In this document: positions 11,413 to 22,111 of the stretch, one piece after another
Layout: each line of letters starts with the position of its first letter
How positions within the stretch are numbered: the stretch's first letter is position 1
Assembly (NCBI GenBank): GCA_050084985.1
Contig: JBITNC010000001.1
Location: forward strand, 16,678,001 to 16,742,000
From: Nageia nagi
Lineage: Eukaryota; Pinophyta
Length of the DNA stretch: 64,000 bases
Reading direction: 5' to 3'
Program-made: the position numbers and the translations under genes
Notes under the pieces: model-generated
What the model was told of the DNA's origin: nothing
Seen by the model: the letters and a program-made list of their open reading frames with translations, nothing else
Databases searched by the model: none

Positions 11413-11871
11413 TGAAGGATTTAGACCTACTCTAATCCTCAAGGTCCAAGACTAGGAAACTCAATCATACACAAGATAACACAAATATAATGTGGTTCCT
11501 CCCTCCTTGGGAGTACATCCACAACTAGTTCTCTATTCTCAATCTATGCACCTCTTACAACAATTCTCTTCCTCTCTTACACAACTAGTAGAGTAATCTT
11601 ACTCCAAAAACTTAGTTATGTTACAAGAGGAGAGGCCCTCTATTTATAGCTTGAGAGCACCTCCCTAACCTCCCTTTAACCCAAGGGTAAGGTTAGGGTT
11701 ACAATAAATGTATCACCTAACTTTAACCTACCAACTAACCACATGGTAAAGTCAAAGTCTACATAATAAAGAATTCAATTAATCCCTTAAGGTATCTACA
11801 TATCCTTTAAATGATTAATTGAATTTACAAGGAGTTTAGATATTCACAATATTTCATTACAAATTCTAACA
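11413..11871 (-). repeat. Copia-1 5' LTR
   Basis: 459 bp, partner of 2000-2458 with about 8 differences. It is followed on the plus strand by the target duplication CTTTA (11872-11876). The PBS lies on its inner side. Confidence 0.95.
11641..11649 (-). promoter_or_regulatory. TATA box of Copia-1 5' LTR
   Basis: In element orientation CTATAAATA precedes GAGGGCCTCTCC. The block is conserved in every LTR of this family in the window and is the likely Pol II core promoter. Confidence 0.65.
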
Positions 11872-11981
11872 CTTTATTATTACTTAGTATGAAATATACA
11901 AGAATTTGTGTTATATTATATCAACATGAAGTGATTTAATAACCTAATTCAGTGTTTACTAATTTAGAACTCTTTTCACAG

Positions 11982-12100
11982 ATGCCTCCAAGTCCCAATA
12001 CATTCTTAGCCTTCGATAATGGAACACATGCTTATCTTGGTAGTGAACTTGGCAAACTGGAGATGCTCATTTTGATCCACCACCTTACTACAAAATGCAG
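11982..12100 (+). pseudogene. Cytochrome P450 (CYP707A-like) haem-binding exon, unit A
   Basis: The exon is flanked by an acceptor (TTTTCACAG) and a donor (CAG|GTAACA) and encodes PPSPNTFLAFDNGTHAYLG followed by SELGKLEMLILIHHLTTK. This aligns with the P450 haem-binding loop FxxGxHxCxG plus the L helix of CYP707A-type enzymes. The invariant cysteine that ligates the haem iron is tyrosine here, the following proline is leucine, and the first loop glycine is aspartate. The exon could therefore not make an active enzyme even if spliced. It follows the exon at 1812-1952 in the same unit, now separated from it by Copia-1. The intron position after the final K-x-R codons fits CYP707A gene structure (established family knowledge). 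Confidence 0.78.
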
Positions 12101-12699
12101 GTAACACCATCGTGCATGAAATAATATATTAGATAGATATTTCCATTCTTTATTGAGATGGTGAAATGATGTAAAACCTCTATGCATGTTTATTTGGTTC
12201 ATAACATGTTGTACTTCATGCCTGTGTTGATTTGAAGTCGAGGGTGGATATTTAGAAGGAGAAAGGAGTAACAAAATTGGTTGTAATGGCAACTAAAAAC
12301 CTTGTGAAGTTGTTTAGTAGGATTAATGAATTTATAGAAATGACCATTTATGGTTTGATGGAGAAGCATATTTGGGGCTAATTAGAAGAGGTCTTAAAAA
12401 TGGCAGCCATGTTCCTCCTATCTTTGCAAAATGCTCAAAAGGAGGAATAATATTTGTAAAGGTGCAACAACTAGGGTGTGCCTTGATGTTTATAAATATA
12501 GAGACCATGGATTTTGATTCATGATTTCTTCCAGGAGTTTTCCAAATGGGATCCTCAAGATCTTGAAAACATGTCGGCCTAGTCTGTGGCGGTCAAGATT
12601 GATGATGATAGGAAAAGCTCATTGCCCATAGTGCAACCATTTTTGTTGCATAGGTGAGGAATAAATATACACAATGTATATATCACTTTATGTTTTATG

Positions 12700-12846
12700 T
12701 TTTGGATATGCATACATTTTGAATAAACTCTATCAACAGGATGGAGCCACCATTTGGTATGTAAGGTGATGCCACTATTCTGAAACATACACGACAACTC
12801 CAAGCTTTTCTCAAACCCTCTCAAATTTGACCATTTAAGATTTAAG
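12700..12846 (+). pseudogene. Cytochrome P450 (CYP707A-like) decayed exon, unit B
   Basis: This is a second copy of the exon at 1812-1952. From 12760 it reads CKVMPLF, stop, NIHDNSKLFSNPLKFDHLRFK, where the stop (TGA) replaces a codon that is arginine in the family (CGA to TGA). Upstream, CIHFE, stop, TLSTGW corresponds to the E-G-Y-L-I-P-K-G-W region. The PERF motif reads FDHLRFK. A donor-like GTGAAC follows. Two in-frame stops make it a pseudogene. The 87-nt core is the same length as in unit A, with no indel between them. Confidence 0.7.
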
Positions 12847-12998
12847 GTGAACTATTTCATCATCCAAGTAGTAACAAGCACTTATTTGCTTTATTATTAT
12901 TTATTATGAAATATACAAGAATTTGTGTTATAGTATATTAGCATGAAGTAATTTAATAATGTAATTTAGTGTTTATTAATTTAGAGCTCTTTTTACAT

Positions 12999-13117
12999 AT
13001 GGCTCCAAAGCCCAATATGTACTTAGCCTTCAGTAATGGAATGCATGCTTATCCTGGTAGTGAACTTACCATACTGGAGATGATTGTTTTGATCCACCAC
13101 CTTACTACAAATTATAG
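12999..13117 (+). pseudogene. Cytochrome P450 (CYP707A-like) haem-binding exon, unit B
   Basis: This second copy of the haem exon is the same 119 nt as unit A and is open throughout. It reads MAPKPNMYLAFSNGMHAYPG then SELTILEMIVLIHHLTTNYR, matching the CYP707A haem loop and L helix. The haem-ligating cysteine is again tyrosine, as in unit A, so the loss probably preceded the duplication. The proline after it is kept here. The acceptor is damaged (CAT instead of CAG) while the donor TAG|GTAACA remains. Conservation of the frame without the cysteine is more likely chance survival than function. Confidence 0.78.
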
Positions 13118-13560
13118 GTAACACCACCATGCAGAAATAATAGATTAGATAGATATTGCCATTCTTTATTGAGATGGTGAAATGACGTAAAATCTTTATG
13201 CACATTTGTTTGGTTCATAACATGTTGCACTTCATGCATGTGTTGATTTGAATTTGAGGGTGGGTATCTAGAAGAAGAAAGGAGCAACAAAATTGAATGT
13301 AAAGGTAACTAAAAACCTTATGAAGCTGTTCAACAGGATCAATGACTTTATATACATGACCATTTTGGTTTGATGGAGAAGCATATTTGGGGCTAAGTAG
13401 AAGAGGTCTTAAAAATGGTAGCCACATTCATCCTATCATTGTAAAACGTTGGGAATAAGGCATAATAGTTGTAAAGGTGTAGTAGCTAGATAGTGCCTTG
13501 ATGTCCATAAATATAGAGGCCATGGATCTGGTATCTCAAATATAAATCCACACTAGGAAG

Positions 13561-15300
13561 GTGTTGCAAGATGCTCAATAGTAGATATTTGTTCACATAT
13601 TGTAATTGCTTTGTGAAGAAATGGAAGCAAGGCATAAAACATCATCCCATCTTGATAACTGCAAACACTTAGCAATGTGTTTAAAACACGTTTGAGTTCT
13701 TGCAAGTTTTTGGATTATGAGTTTCCATAGCCTACTACACCAATAGATCATAATCATATTCTGTGTCTCACTTCTGATTTGTGTTGTCTTTTGGTAGCTT
13801 TATTATTGCATCCATCATCACAAAGTAGTTTTCCTAATTCTTTATTTACATAAGGTTCTGGTTTTGATTTGTTATTTATGTTTTCTATACCACTTTATCA
13901 TATTTAATGTGAAACCCTTGTGCAAAGTATTATGTGATATTTAATTATCTAGTTGAAAGGAAGTGGCTTAAGGAAATTGTAGTGCAAACTTTGGCATAGG
14001 ATATAAAAGTCCTTGTACCATTCTACTATGTAAGTAAAACAATTTAACAATGTACTTAGTTTGAATTATGCACCAACAAATGGAACCATAGTTGAAAAAA
14101 AGTAATGTATATACATACTTATCAAGGATTACATCTAATGTCTAATACTCCACGTGGAATGACCTACTGATATGGAGGCCAAGGATGTCCATTACTAACT
14201 ACATTAATAATAAAAGGTGAAAAACAAAAAAAAAATATTTTTTTTGAGTTTAATTGTAAACAAAAATATAAATTTCAAACTTATATTTCTTACACAATAA
14301 TTATAAATTATCTATAGCAAGAAAAAGCAATTATTTTTCTATAGCGCACCAATTGCACTTGGTTACAATAGCTAGTTATGGACTTCGGTATTGTATGTCA
14401 ACATGAGTTTGACCTTGACATTGAGGCTAAGCCCAATGATGATGAGCCACTTGTTTGGTACCAAGATAGAGGCCCAAGATATGCTAAAGTCTTACATGAT
14501 TGCCTCATCATATTAGTACTCTTACTGCTATGAAAGCACCTTCTCCTACTACACCTACTATTGGTGATCCAAAAATTTGGATCCCTTTGACATTCAATAA
14601 TCTCCATTTCAGTGTGTTCATTGTGATTGTCTTGTCTTTAGCTTTTCGATGCTTCTTTCAGATCGAGAATCCGAGTCCATATGTGGAAGATATGGTATTA
14701 ATATAGTTTGTGTATTTAATATATATATATATATTTTCAAATGTTAGCAGGACCCACCCGCCACCGTGGAGACCATGCAGGAGGAGGAGGCTGATAGGGC
14801 ACCCACGCAATCATCGAACCACATGGAAGCCAGCGTAGGATTTGACCACTTGGTTGACCGTTTGACCACGACCTACCAAACTCATGCACGAGATCACCTA
14901 TGCAAGCTACCAAATGTGACCGTGCATCCATGCAAGCCACTAATTGAGACCGCCATGTGATCGCCAACCGTGTCTGATCACTGTCTGACCGTTTGATCAC
15001 TGATCGCCTACCATCTGTTGCCACCATAGTGCACCCGCCCAGTTTTAAATTTTTTAACATATTTTGGCATTTTCTAAGGTTTTTGGTGATTTTTGATTCA
15101 CCTAAGGTCCTATTATTGGGCTGAGTTAATCTTGTAAGCCTGAAATAGTCCAGAGAGCATGTTATTTCGGTTTCAGAGCTCATTTTTGGAAGATTTTCAC
15201 AACCATTTGAGCCCAAATTTGCTAGGAAGATCAAGGAGGTTAATGGGTATCTGAAAATGGTTTTTTTTTTTACCAAATTTCTTAGTTTTAATACTCTCCA
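13561..15300. other. No gene recognised
   Basis: A stretch at about 14385-14520 (plus) is open for some 45 codons with an acidic composition but resembles nothing I know. The open frame at 14737-15276 (minus, 179 codons) lies in a GC-richer block with repeated GACCG/TGATC-type words and looks like LTR sequence rather than a gene. A short (TA)n occurs near 14720. Confidence 0.4.
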
Positions 15301-15318
15301 ATTTTAGCCCCCAAAATT

Positions 15319-15330
15319 GTATAAAAAGGG
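15319..15330 (+). promoter_or_regulatory. TATA-type promoter in probable Gypsy LTR
   Basis: GTATAAAAAGGG is followed about 200 bp downstream by ACTGGGTGAACCAGGATAAA, a stretch I associate with the transcribed part of plant Gypsy LTRs. I could not find LTR termini, a PBS or a partner LTR. The plus orientation fits the Tat-type pol at 17560-20695, so it may be the remnant of that element's 5' LTR (inference). Confidence 0.4.
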
Positions 15331-16708
15331 AGCAAATTGTACAGGAAAAAAAAGAGGAGGATTTCAGGAAGTGTTTTCAATTCTTGTTGTGATTTTCAGA
15401 GCTGTGAGTGTGTTGTGAATATGAGAGAAGGTTTTGAAGGACCAAGGAGGCCTTGTAAAGTGATTCCATCCATTGATAGTAGAGAGCTTTTGAGCTGGAT
15501 GTAGCCCACACTGGGTGAACCAGGATAAATTTTGCTTGTCTCTTCTATGGTGAATGCTTTTCTCCTCTCTGTGTTTACAATTTATTTTCTAATTTTCCTT
15601 TACAAGCACTTAATTGTTTTAAGTGTGAATTGATCCTAAGTAAAGGTTAAATTGAAATGTTTTAATCTTATAGTTTATGGATCAATTGGAACACAAGGCG
15701 ATGGTACAGCTAAAGCCTCGGGCCATCCACATTGATGCTTGGATCCCTGGCATTGTATTTAGTTATTTAGTTCTTTTTGGCATGTGGCACTTAGTGGCAT
15801 TATGAGACAATATACTTATGAGTATGACTTTATGAGTAGACATCTCACATACATCTTGTAGATGATTTTTGTTTTCATATATCAATATTATGATTTATGA
15901 ACATGATTTACATTTTACTATCATTTTCTTCAAATTTTATGTCATGAATCTTTTGGTAGATGATATGGCCCATATTTGAATGATTTAATCATTTATGACA
16001 ATTACATAAACATATTCTTTAGAAAAATATTAAAAAATTGCATGTTTTTTAATTTTTTTTACTGAACCACATATTTTTTCCCAAATTTACCATCTTTTTT
16101 TGTATTTAATTTGTCATTTTTTTCACCATGAATTTTTCCCAAATTTGTCATTTTTTATTTTTTTAATTGAATTTGTCATTTTGTATCGCAAAATTTTCCT
16201 ATATTTACAAAAAAATCATATTTGTAAACTATGCTTGAGATAATAGTGGTAGATTAGTTAATATTTCAAAAGCTCTTATAGATATTTGTAAAAGCTATTT
16301 AGGTTTAAATACTATGGTTGAAATATCATCTACTATTTTGAAGTTTGAGAATCATAAAATATTAATAAAAAATATTAATTACTAAAAGAATAGTAAATAT
16401 TAATTATATGAAATAAATTAGATACCAAAGATATTAATGAAAAATAAATAAATATTATTTTTTCCAATGTTTTTTTATTAGTAACATAAACGAGGATTTT
16501 GAAAGGACCCTTAACCTTGTACAGTTCTTAAGATTTTGCATTATACTCTCTTCAAAAATGTTTAAATTGAAAACATAAAACATGGTATAAAAAGCTCTCT
16601 TATTCCAAAACACATGTGAAAACAAAGTTAAAGCACAATACAAACTAAAAGCAGTTACAAAGATATCTCTATTCTTGGAGATCATCTATGAGAGAGCTTT
16701 CCTTTCCC

Positions 16709-17289
16709 CTAAGAAGATCCAAAAGGTGGGCTCAAAATAATCTTCTCCTTTCCCTTTTGTAGATGGTGCTTGAGATCTTCCAACATCTTCTTGGTATAGA
16801 AGAGAGAAGCTATCGTCGATCTAAACCAGGTACAGAGAAGGTCCTTCCACTCCTCTAGACCTATGGGCCTTTTCGAAGGCAGTCCTTCTAGCTTCGAGCT
16901 CTTAAAGGTTGAATTTACTCCCAATGTTAGTTTCTTCTTTAGGGGTAAAGATAGTATTTGAATCATACTTTCCTCCACAATCTTCTTGATCTCCTTGGAG
17001 GTGAGTTGCTTAGTCCTTCAAGAGGATCGAATGAGGACTCCTTGGCTCCTCTAGTTTGTTCCCCTTTCACTCCTATCTTCGCCAAAGTCTCCTCCTTTAA
17101 GGATATAATGTAGGGCTCATCCTCATAATTAGTTAGGTCTTCTTCTTTTGAATGCTCTTTCCTTTCCTCCTTCGAATCATCATAGTCTAGTTGTAGAGAT
17201 AATACAAGCTTCTTGGTTGAAGCCACATAGTTAAACAATGCACACAACAAGCCTTGGTCACGTGGACCTACCAACATTCCTTCGTTCAA
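16709..17289 (-). CDS. Unidentified ORF pair (one frameshift)
   Basis: Two overlapping minus-strand frames, 16963-17289 (108 codons) and 16709-16978 (89 codons), read like one protein broken by a frameshift near 16970. The first is acidic and K/E-rich (KEERKEHSKEEDLTNYEDEP) and ends S-P-P-R-R-S-R-R. The second contains LEEWKDLLCTWFRSTIASLF. I do not recognise a family. It lies antisense and just upstream of the Tat-type Gypsy pol; antisense ORFs are known in some Tat elements, but in other positions. It may be transposon-derived or chance. Confidence 0.3.
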
Positions 17290-17559
17290 CTACATCACTT
17301 ATTTTTGGATGGATAGGAACATGTTATAGGGGACATTAATATGCTTTTTGTGCTTGCAAAAGAAAGATGAGCTTACCTTTCCAACAGAAGAATTGGTGAA
17401 TGTCACTATTGGAACTAGTGATGAGTAAAGATTAGTTCAAATTGGAGCAGCCCTCCCTACATTGTAACATGAAAGGTACAAAAATAAACTCATTGAACAT
17501 CACAAATTTTTTTCTTGGTATTATAATGATATGCCTAGTTTGGATCCTTCATTTGTTAT

Positions 17560-18060
17560 GCACAATTGACCACTTAAAAAGGGGGTTAAGCCAATCAAGC
17601 AAAAGCTAAGAAAAATGCATCCTTCAAAAGCTTTGTTAGTCAAGAAAGAAATAGAGAAGTATTTAAATGCTAGATTTATTAGACCAATTGATTATTTTGA
17701 ATGAATGGCTAACATTGTTCTTGTCACAACAATGCTTGTACTAAAGATGATTTTCCATTGTACAATATTGATATGATTATGGATAACATAGTTGATCATG
17801 ATACATTGTCTTTCATGGATGTTTTTTTGGTTATAATCAAATATTAATCAATCTGAATGACCAACATAAGACTTCTTTTACTACTCTATGGGAAAATTTT
17901 TGTTGGAAGGTTATGCCTTTTGGATTAAAAAATGTAGGTGCTACCTACCAAAGGGCTACAGTTTCAATGTTTCATGAGCACATCCATAAATTAGTTAAGT
18001 TATATGTTGATGATATATTGATGAAGTCAAAATAAGGTGTAGATCATTTATAAATGCTTA
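17560..18060 (+). pseudogene. Tat-type Ty3/Gypsy reverse transcriptase, decayed
   Basis: The frame shows KPIKQKLRKMHPSKALLVKK and RFIRPIDY, the plant Ty3/Gypsy RT entry region. It continues after frame changes with FCWKVMPFGLKNVGATYQRA and the catalytic LYVDDILMKSK near 18002. The typical N-P-F-G-L-K-N-A-G-A-T-Y-Q-R motif is nearly complete. Several stops and shifts interrupt it, and no protease or gag was recognised upstream. It continues into the RNase H frame at 18078. Confidence 0.85.
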
Positions 18061-18077
18061 AATAAGTCTTCCAAATT

Positions 18078-18713
18078 TTGAAAAGGTACAAACTTAGACT
18101 TAAACATCAAAAATGTGCTTTTGGTGTTACTTCTGGAAAGTTACTTGGTTTCATGGTATCTAAAAGAGAAATTGAAGTAGATACTAAAAAAGTAACAACC
18201 ATCATTAGCATGCCTCCCCCAAAGAATCTAAAGCAATTAAGGAGTCTCCAAGGAAAGATTAATTTGGTAAGAAGGTTCATTTCTCAACTTGGAGATAAGT
18301 GCAGACCTTTCACACATCTATTGAAAAAGGATGCTAAATATTTATGGGATGGCATATGCCAAAAAGCTTTTGAGAATATCAAACAATATTTCCTCAATCT
18401 TCTTATCCTAGTGCTCATGGATTTTTCAAAACCTGCCTATTTGTATATCTTAGCTACATTATATGCCTTGGGGGTAATGTTGTGCCAAAAGGATGAAGAA
18501 AATAAAGAAAGAGCCATTTATTACCTTAGAAAAACACTTATTGATTATGAAGCTAGGTATACACCAATGAAAAAACTTTGCTTTGGTATTGTATTTGCTA
18601 CTAAAAAATTGAGACATTATTTGTGGTATTGCACTACATTTGTTATTCACCCTATTAATCCATTGAAATATCTTTTGGAAAAGCAACACCTCTTAGGCAA
18701 GGTAGCAAAATAG
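18078..18713 (+). pseudogene. Tat-type Gypsy RT thumb and RNase H, open 211 codons
   Basis: The open frame begins in the RT connection (KRYKLRLKHQKCAFGVTSGK then LLGFMVSKREIEVD), continues through PPPKNLKQLRSLQGKINLVR and the Ty3 RNase H (AYLYILATLYALGVMLCQ, YTPMKKLCFGIVFATKKLRH) and stops at 18713. This is the longest surviving piece of the element. The change of the usual E-K-x-C to M-K-K-L-C in the RNase H suggests relaxed selection. Confidence 0.85.
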
Positions 18714-18959
18714 CTAATGTTATTGCAGGAGTTTGATATCAAGGTGGTAATATAGAATTCTATAAAAGGGCATGCCATTGTAGATTTGATAGTTGAGTTT
18801 CCTCATAATGATAAAGTAGTCATCTATGAAGAATTTCCAAATGAATATCAGGATGATCCACACTGTCAATGATGTGTAGACCTATCACGATGTGTAGACC
18901 TATCAAAAGGACACCAGTGGCATGATTTTGATGAGATGTCGATACTTTATGAATATGTG

Positions 18960-19260
18960 TGTCTCACAGAAGATGAACCCAATGTTTGGACATTATATTT
19001 TGATGAATCTAATTCTTGGTGTCTCCTACAAATTAGGTAATCCACATGGCTTACAAACTTAGTTTTGAATGCACAAATAATATGGCAAAGTATGAAGCAC
19101 TAATATTGGGTTTGAAAGTAGCTGTAACATTGAGAATTAAAGATTTAGACATTTATGGTGATTCACAACAAGTATCATTAACTAAGTACAAGATATTTTT
19201 GATACAAAAGATGAGAAATTGAGGCCATATAAGGTAGTGGTTAATGATTTATTGGATCAA
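18960..19260 (+). pseudogene. Second (archaeal-type) RNase H of a Tat-lineage Gypsy
   Basis: WTLYFDESNSW, then after a frame change MAKYEALILGLKVAV and IYGDSQQV, are the D, E and D blocks of the additional aRNH domain that marks the Tat lineage (established knowledge). All three acidic residues are present, but in different frames. The position between the Ty3 RNase H and integrase fits that lineage. Confidence 0.72.
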
Positions 19261-20695
19261 TTTAATAAATATACTATTTAGAATATCCCACATACTAATA
19301 AAGGTATGCAAATGCCATGGCAAGTCAACTTCTCTTGCACCAATCAAAATTGAGGATGAAGAGACTATCTTATTAATTCGTAAGCTTAGTACTCCCTATT
19401 ATATTGAAGATATGCATGAAATTCAGACTTGTTTTATTATTGAGGAAAATGATTTTCAGAATTCGTATTTTGAGATTCATAAGTATTTAAAAAATCAAAC
19501 AATTCGTGATGATTATGATAAAAATGAAAAGGTTAGATTGAAAAGGACTGCTATTAAGTATGTTATCATTGGAAAAGTATTGTATAGAAGGTCTTTTGAT
19601 GGTACTTTATCGAGATGTTTAACACAACATGAGATAGCTACAACATTAGAATAGGCTCATGATGGCTTATGTGGGGGTCATTTTCATTCAAAGAAATTGT
19701 ATACCAAGCTTTTGTGCATTGGTTACTATTGGCCCATAATGGAGGAGGATTGTAAAGCTCATGTGAAGACTTGTTTGCAATGTCAAAATCAAGAGTTAAA
19801 TTCAATTGTCTCACCATGGCCATTTGCTACTTGGGGCATAAATTTGATTGGGCTTATCAATCCCTACTCAAGGGAAGGTCACACATTTGTCATTATAGCT
19901 ACAAAGTTCACTACAAAATGAGTTGAAGCTATCCCTATGAAATTAGTCACTCAAGACAAGATTATTGCATTTCTAGTTGAAAATATCATCACAAGATTTG
20001 GTGTGCCATAAAATATTGATTATGGACAATGGGCTTAACTTCAAAGGTAATGATATGAAAGCATTTTGCAAAAATTTCCATATTGTGTAAATGTTTTCTT
20101 CAATTTATTATTCTTAAGGTAATGGTCAAGCCAAATCCTCTAACAAAACCATCAAGAGTATTTTATCAAAAACTTGGGATAGATATAAAAGGGATTGGCA
20201 TGAGCAACTACCATATGCATTATGGGTATATAGGACAATTATTAGAACAACCACTAGGACAACACCATTCTTATTGGTGTATGGAGATGAAGCTGTGCTA
20301 CTATTGGAGTTAGAACTCCCCTCCTTAAGGATTTCATTACAAGAAGATATAACAAATGAAGATGCAAGAAAAGCTAGGTTGCAGCAATTAGAGTCATTGG
20401 ATGAGAAAATATTGAGAGCAATTGAACATCAGAAGGTATATCATGCAAAGTTAAAAAGAACATTTGGAAAGAAGATCAAGGCAAAACAATTCAAATTGGG
20501 AGATCTAGTGTTGAAATAGAATATCAATAAGACATTTGCTAGTGATGAAGTTAAAGGAAAATTTGAACCAAATTAGCTGGGTCCATTTGTGGTAGTGGAA
20601 GCAATAGGATCAGGAGCCTATAAACTCTCCTCCATGAATGGAAAAGAAGAAACAAACACCTTCAATGCCACCCATATCAAATGCTTCTTTGCATA
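19244..20695 (+). pseudogene. Tat-type Gypsy integrase, catalytically dead
   Basis: The zinc finger shows AHDGLCGGHFHSKKLY and CKAHVKTCLQCQ (HHCC), after a stop at 19652. The core reads FATWGINLIGLI, where the first catalytic Asp of W-G-I-D is Asn. MDNGLNFKG keeps the second Asp in a shifted frame, and GNGQAKSSNKTI has Lys where the catalytic Glu belongs. The C-terminal part (YALWVYRT, TPFLLVYGDEAVL, KLGDLVLK, LGPFVVVEAIGSGAYKLSS) ends near 20695 with N-A-T-H-I-K-C-F-F. A stop at 20517 and others are present. Two of three catalytic residues are gone. Confidence 0.85.
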
Positions 20696-20794
20696 AAGAT
20701 AGTGGCTTTTTACTTTGTAAAACATCAAAAATCTCATGCAAGGTACTTGTATCATAGTTTTACATTTCAATTTTTCATTTTATGGTACTATTTT

Positions 20795-21291
20795 TGAAGG
20801 ATTTGAACTAGATCTAAACAAATCCTCTAGGACCTTAGACTAGGAAGCTAAATCATTCATCATCTATAATTCTAAGAATATCATTCACACAATATTACAC
20901 CAATATAATGTGGTTCCTCCCTCCTTGGGAGTACATCCACAACTAGTTCTCTATTCTCAATCTATGTCTCTCTTACAACTATTCTCTTGCTCTCTCCTAC
21001 ACAACCAAGTAGAGTAATCTTACTCCAAAACTTAGATATGTTACAAGAGGAGAGGCCCTCTATTTATAACTTGAGAGCACCTCCCTAACCTTCCTTTAAC
21101 CCAAGGGTAAGGTTAGGGTTACATTAAATGTATCACCTAACTTCAACCTACCAACTAACCACTTTGGTAAAGTCAAAGTCTACATATTAAAGAATTCAAT
21201 TAATCTCTTAAGGTATCTACATACCCTTAAGTGATTAATTGAATTTACAAGGAGTTTAGATATTCACAATATTTCATTACAAATTCTAACA
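20795..21291 (-). repeat. Copia-2 3' LTR
   Basis: 497 bp, TG...CA, preceded by target duplication ATTTT (20790-20794). It has the CTATAAATA-type block with one change (TATTTATAAC on the plus strand). PPT TTAAGGGGGAG abuts it at 21292-21302. Confidence 0.95.
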
Positions 21292-21776
21292 CTCCCCCTT
21301 AATGCAATATTGGGATAGAGCGTAGAAGAAAGAAGAGAGAGAGTAAGAGAGAGTTCTCCTCCATAGAGATACAAGTGGAGATGAGAACTTTTACATATTT
21401 GAGAATTTTTTGAGAACTAGTATGAGACTCACTACATTACCATTTGACAAAAAATGGTTTACAATACAATCATTAACCACAACTGGTTTCACTGTACATA
21501 GTAGTCGATCAACTTTAAGCTGACATGTGAGTCTCCATGAGCTTGCTTTCACAAGGTGAGTAACCTGCATTTCTGAAGAAGATCCTGCATGCTACAAGCA
21601 ACTCATGAATAAAATCAGTTAGATGCATCATATATTCAAATAAGAGAATCAAATAATGCCATCTTATAAATAACTGATCAATGGTGCACTATAAGCCATC
21701 ACAGAGATGCCAAGCCATCACTCATAGTCACCTATTGTATATAGACATGTGTTGATTTTAAATAGAGCATAAAAAT

Positions 21777-22062
21777 TGTACAATGAGTTTCTCACGCAGA
21801 GCAAACTCACCATGGAGGTATAGAATGTACAATAAGTTTCTCACGCAGAGCGAACTTACCACAGAGGTATATTAATTATATGCTCAAAATTTGTACAAGT
21901 TTCTCACGCAGAGCAAACTCACCACGGAGGTATAAAATGTACAACAAGTTTGTCACGCAAAGCAAACTTACCATTGAGGTATAAAATAATCAACACTCTA
22001 TAACAACAATTGTACAACAAGTTTGTCACGCAGAGCAAACTTACCACGGAGGTCTAGAATGT
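21777..22062 (-). repeat. Copia-2 3' untranslated hairpin repeat array, 5 copies
   Basis: Five units start near 21777, 21826, 21892, 21938 and 22011. The unit is the same as at 2949-3150: stem AAGTTT(C/G)TC / GAG-C-AAACTT and, in element orientation, a GGTAAGTTT or GGTGAGTTT donor-like core. There is one unit more than in Copia-1, so the copy number varies between elements. Confidence 0.85.
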
Positions 22063-22111
22063 ATAATTAAAAAGGCCTCTTAGAGTTGAAGTTGTCATCA
22101 CTAACAAAAGT

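Larger units (their letters stand above)
2000..11871 (-). mobile_element. Copia-1: full-length Ty1/Copia LTR retrotransposon
   Basis: This is a complete element 9872 bp long, read on the minus strand. It has 459-bp LTRs starting TG and ending CA, a 5-bp target duplication CTTTA (1995-1999 and 11872-11876), an initiator-Met-type PBS next to the 5' LTR and a purine tract next to the 3' LTR. The order gag, PR, IN, RT, RNase H is that of Ty1/Copia. The LTRs differ at about 8 positions by eye (~1.7%). It is inserted in the intron between the two P450 exons of unit A. All coding parts carry stops or frameshifts, so it is non-autonomous now. A 1.57-kb inverted fragment of the same family lies inside it at 4615-6180. 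Confidence 0.95.
11877..13560 (+). repeat. Tandem duplication, period ~1015 bp, carrying P450 exons
   Basis: Unit A runs from about 1626 to 1999 and continues at 11877 to about 12518 after the Copia-1 insertion. Unit B runs from about 12519 to 13560. Matching landmarks include GGCCTAGTCTGTGG (1681 and 12572), the two P450 exons, ATGAAATATACAAGAATTTG (11889 and 12907), and CCTTGATGT..ATAAATATAGAG near the 3' ends. Removing the Copia insertion restores a spacing of about 1015 bp for all of them. Substitutions and small indels are frequent, so the duplication is older than Copia-1. Confidence 0.8.

Noticed and set aside
14737-15276. 179-codon minus-strand ORF
   Set aside because: It lies in GC-richer LTR-like sequence, has no recognisable motif and ends in a run of Pro/Trp from repeated words; probably chance.
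18867-18908. Direct repeat GATGTGTAGACCTATCA twice
   Set aside because: A simple 21-bp local duplication inside decayed Gypsy sequence; no further significance.
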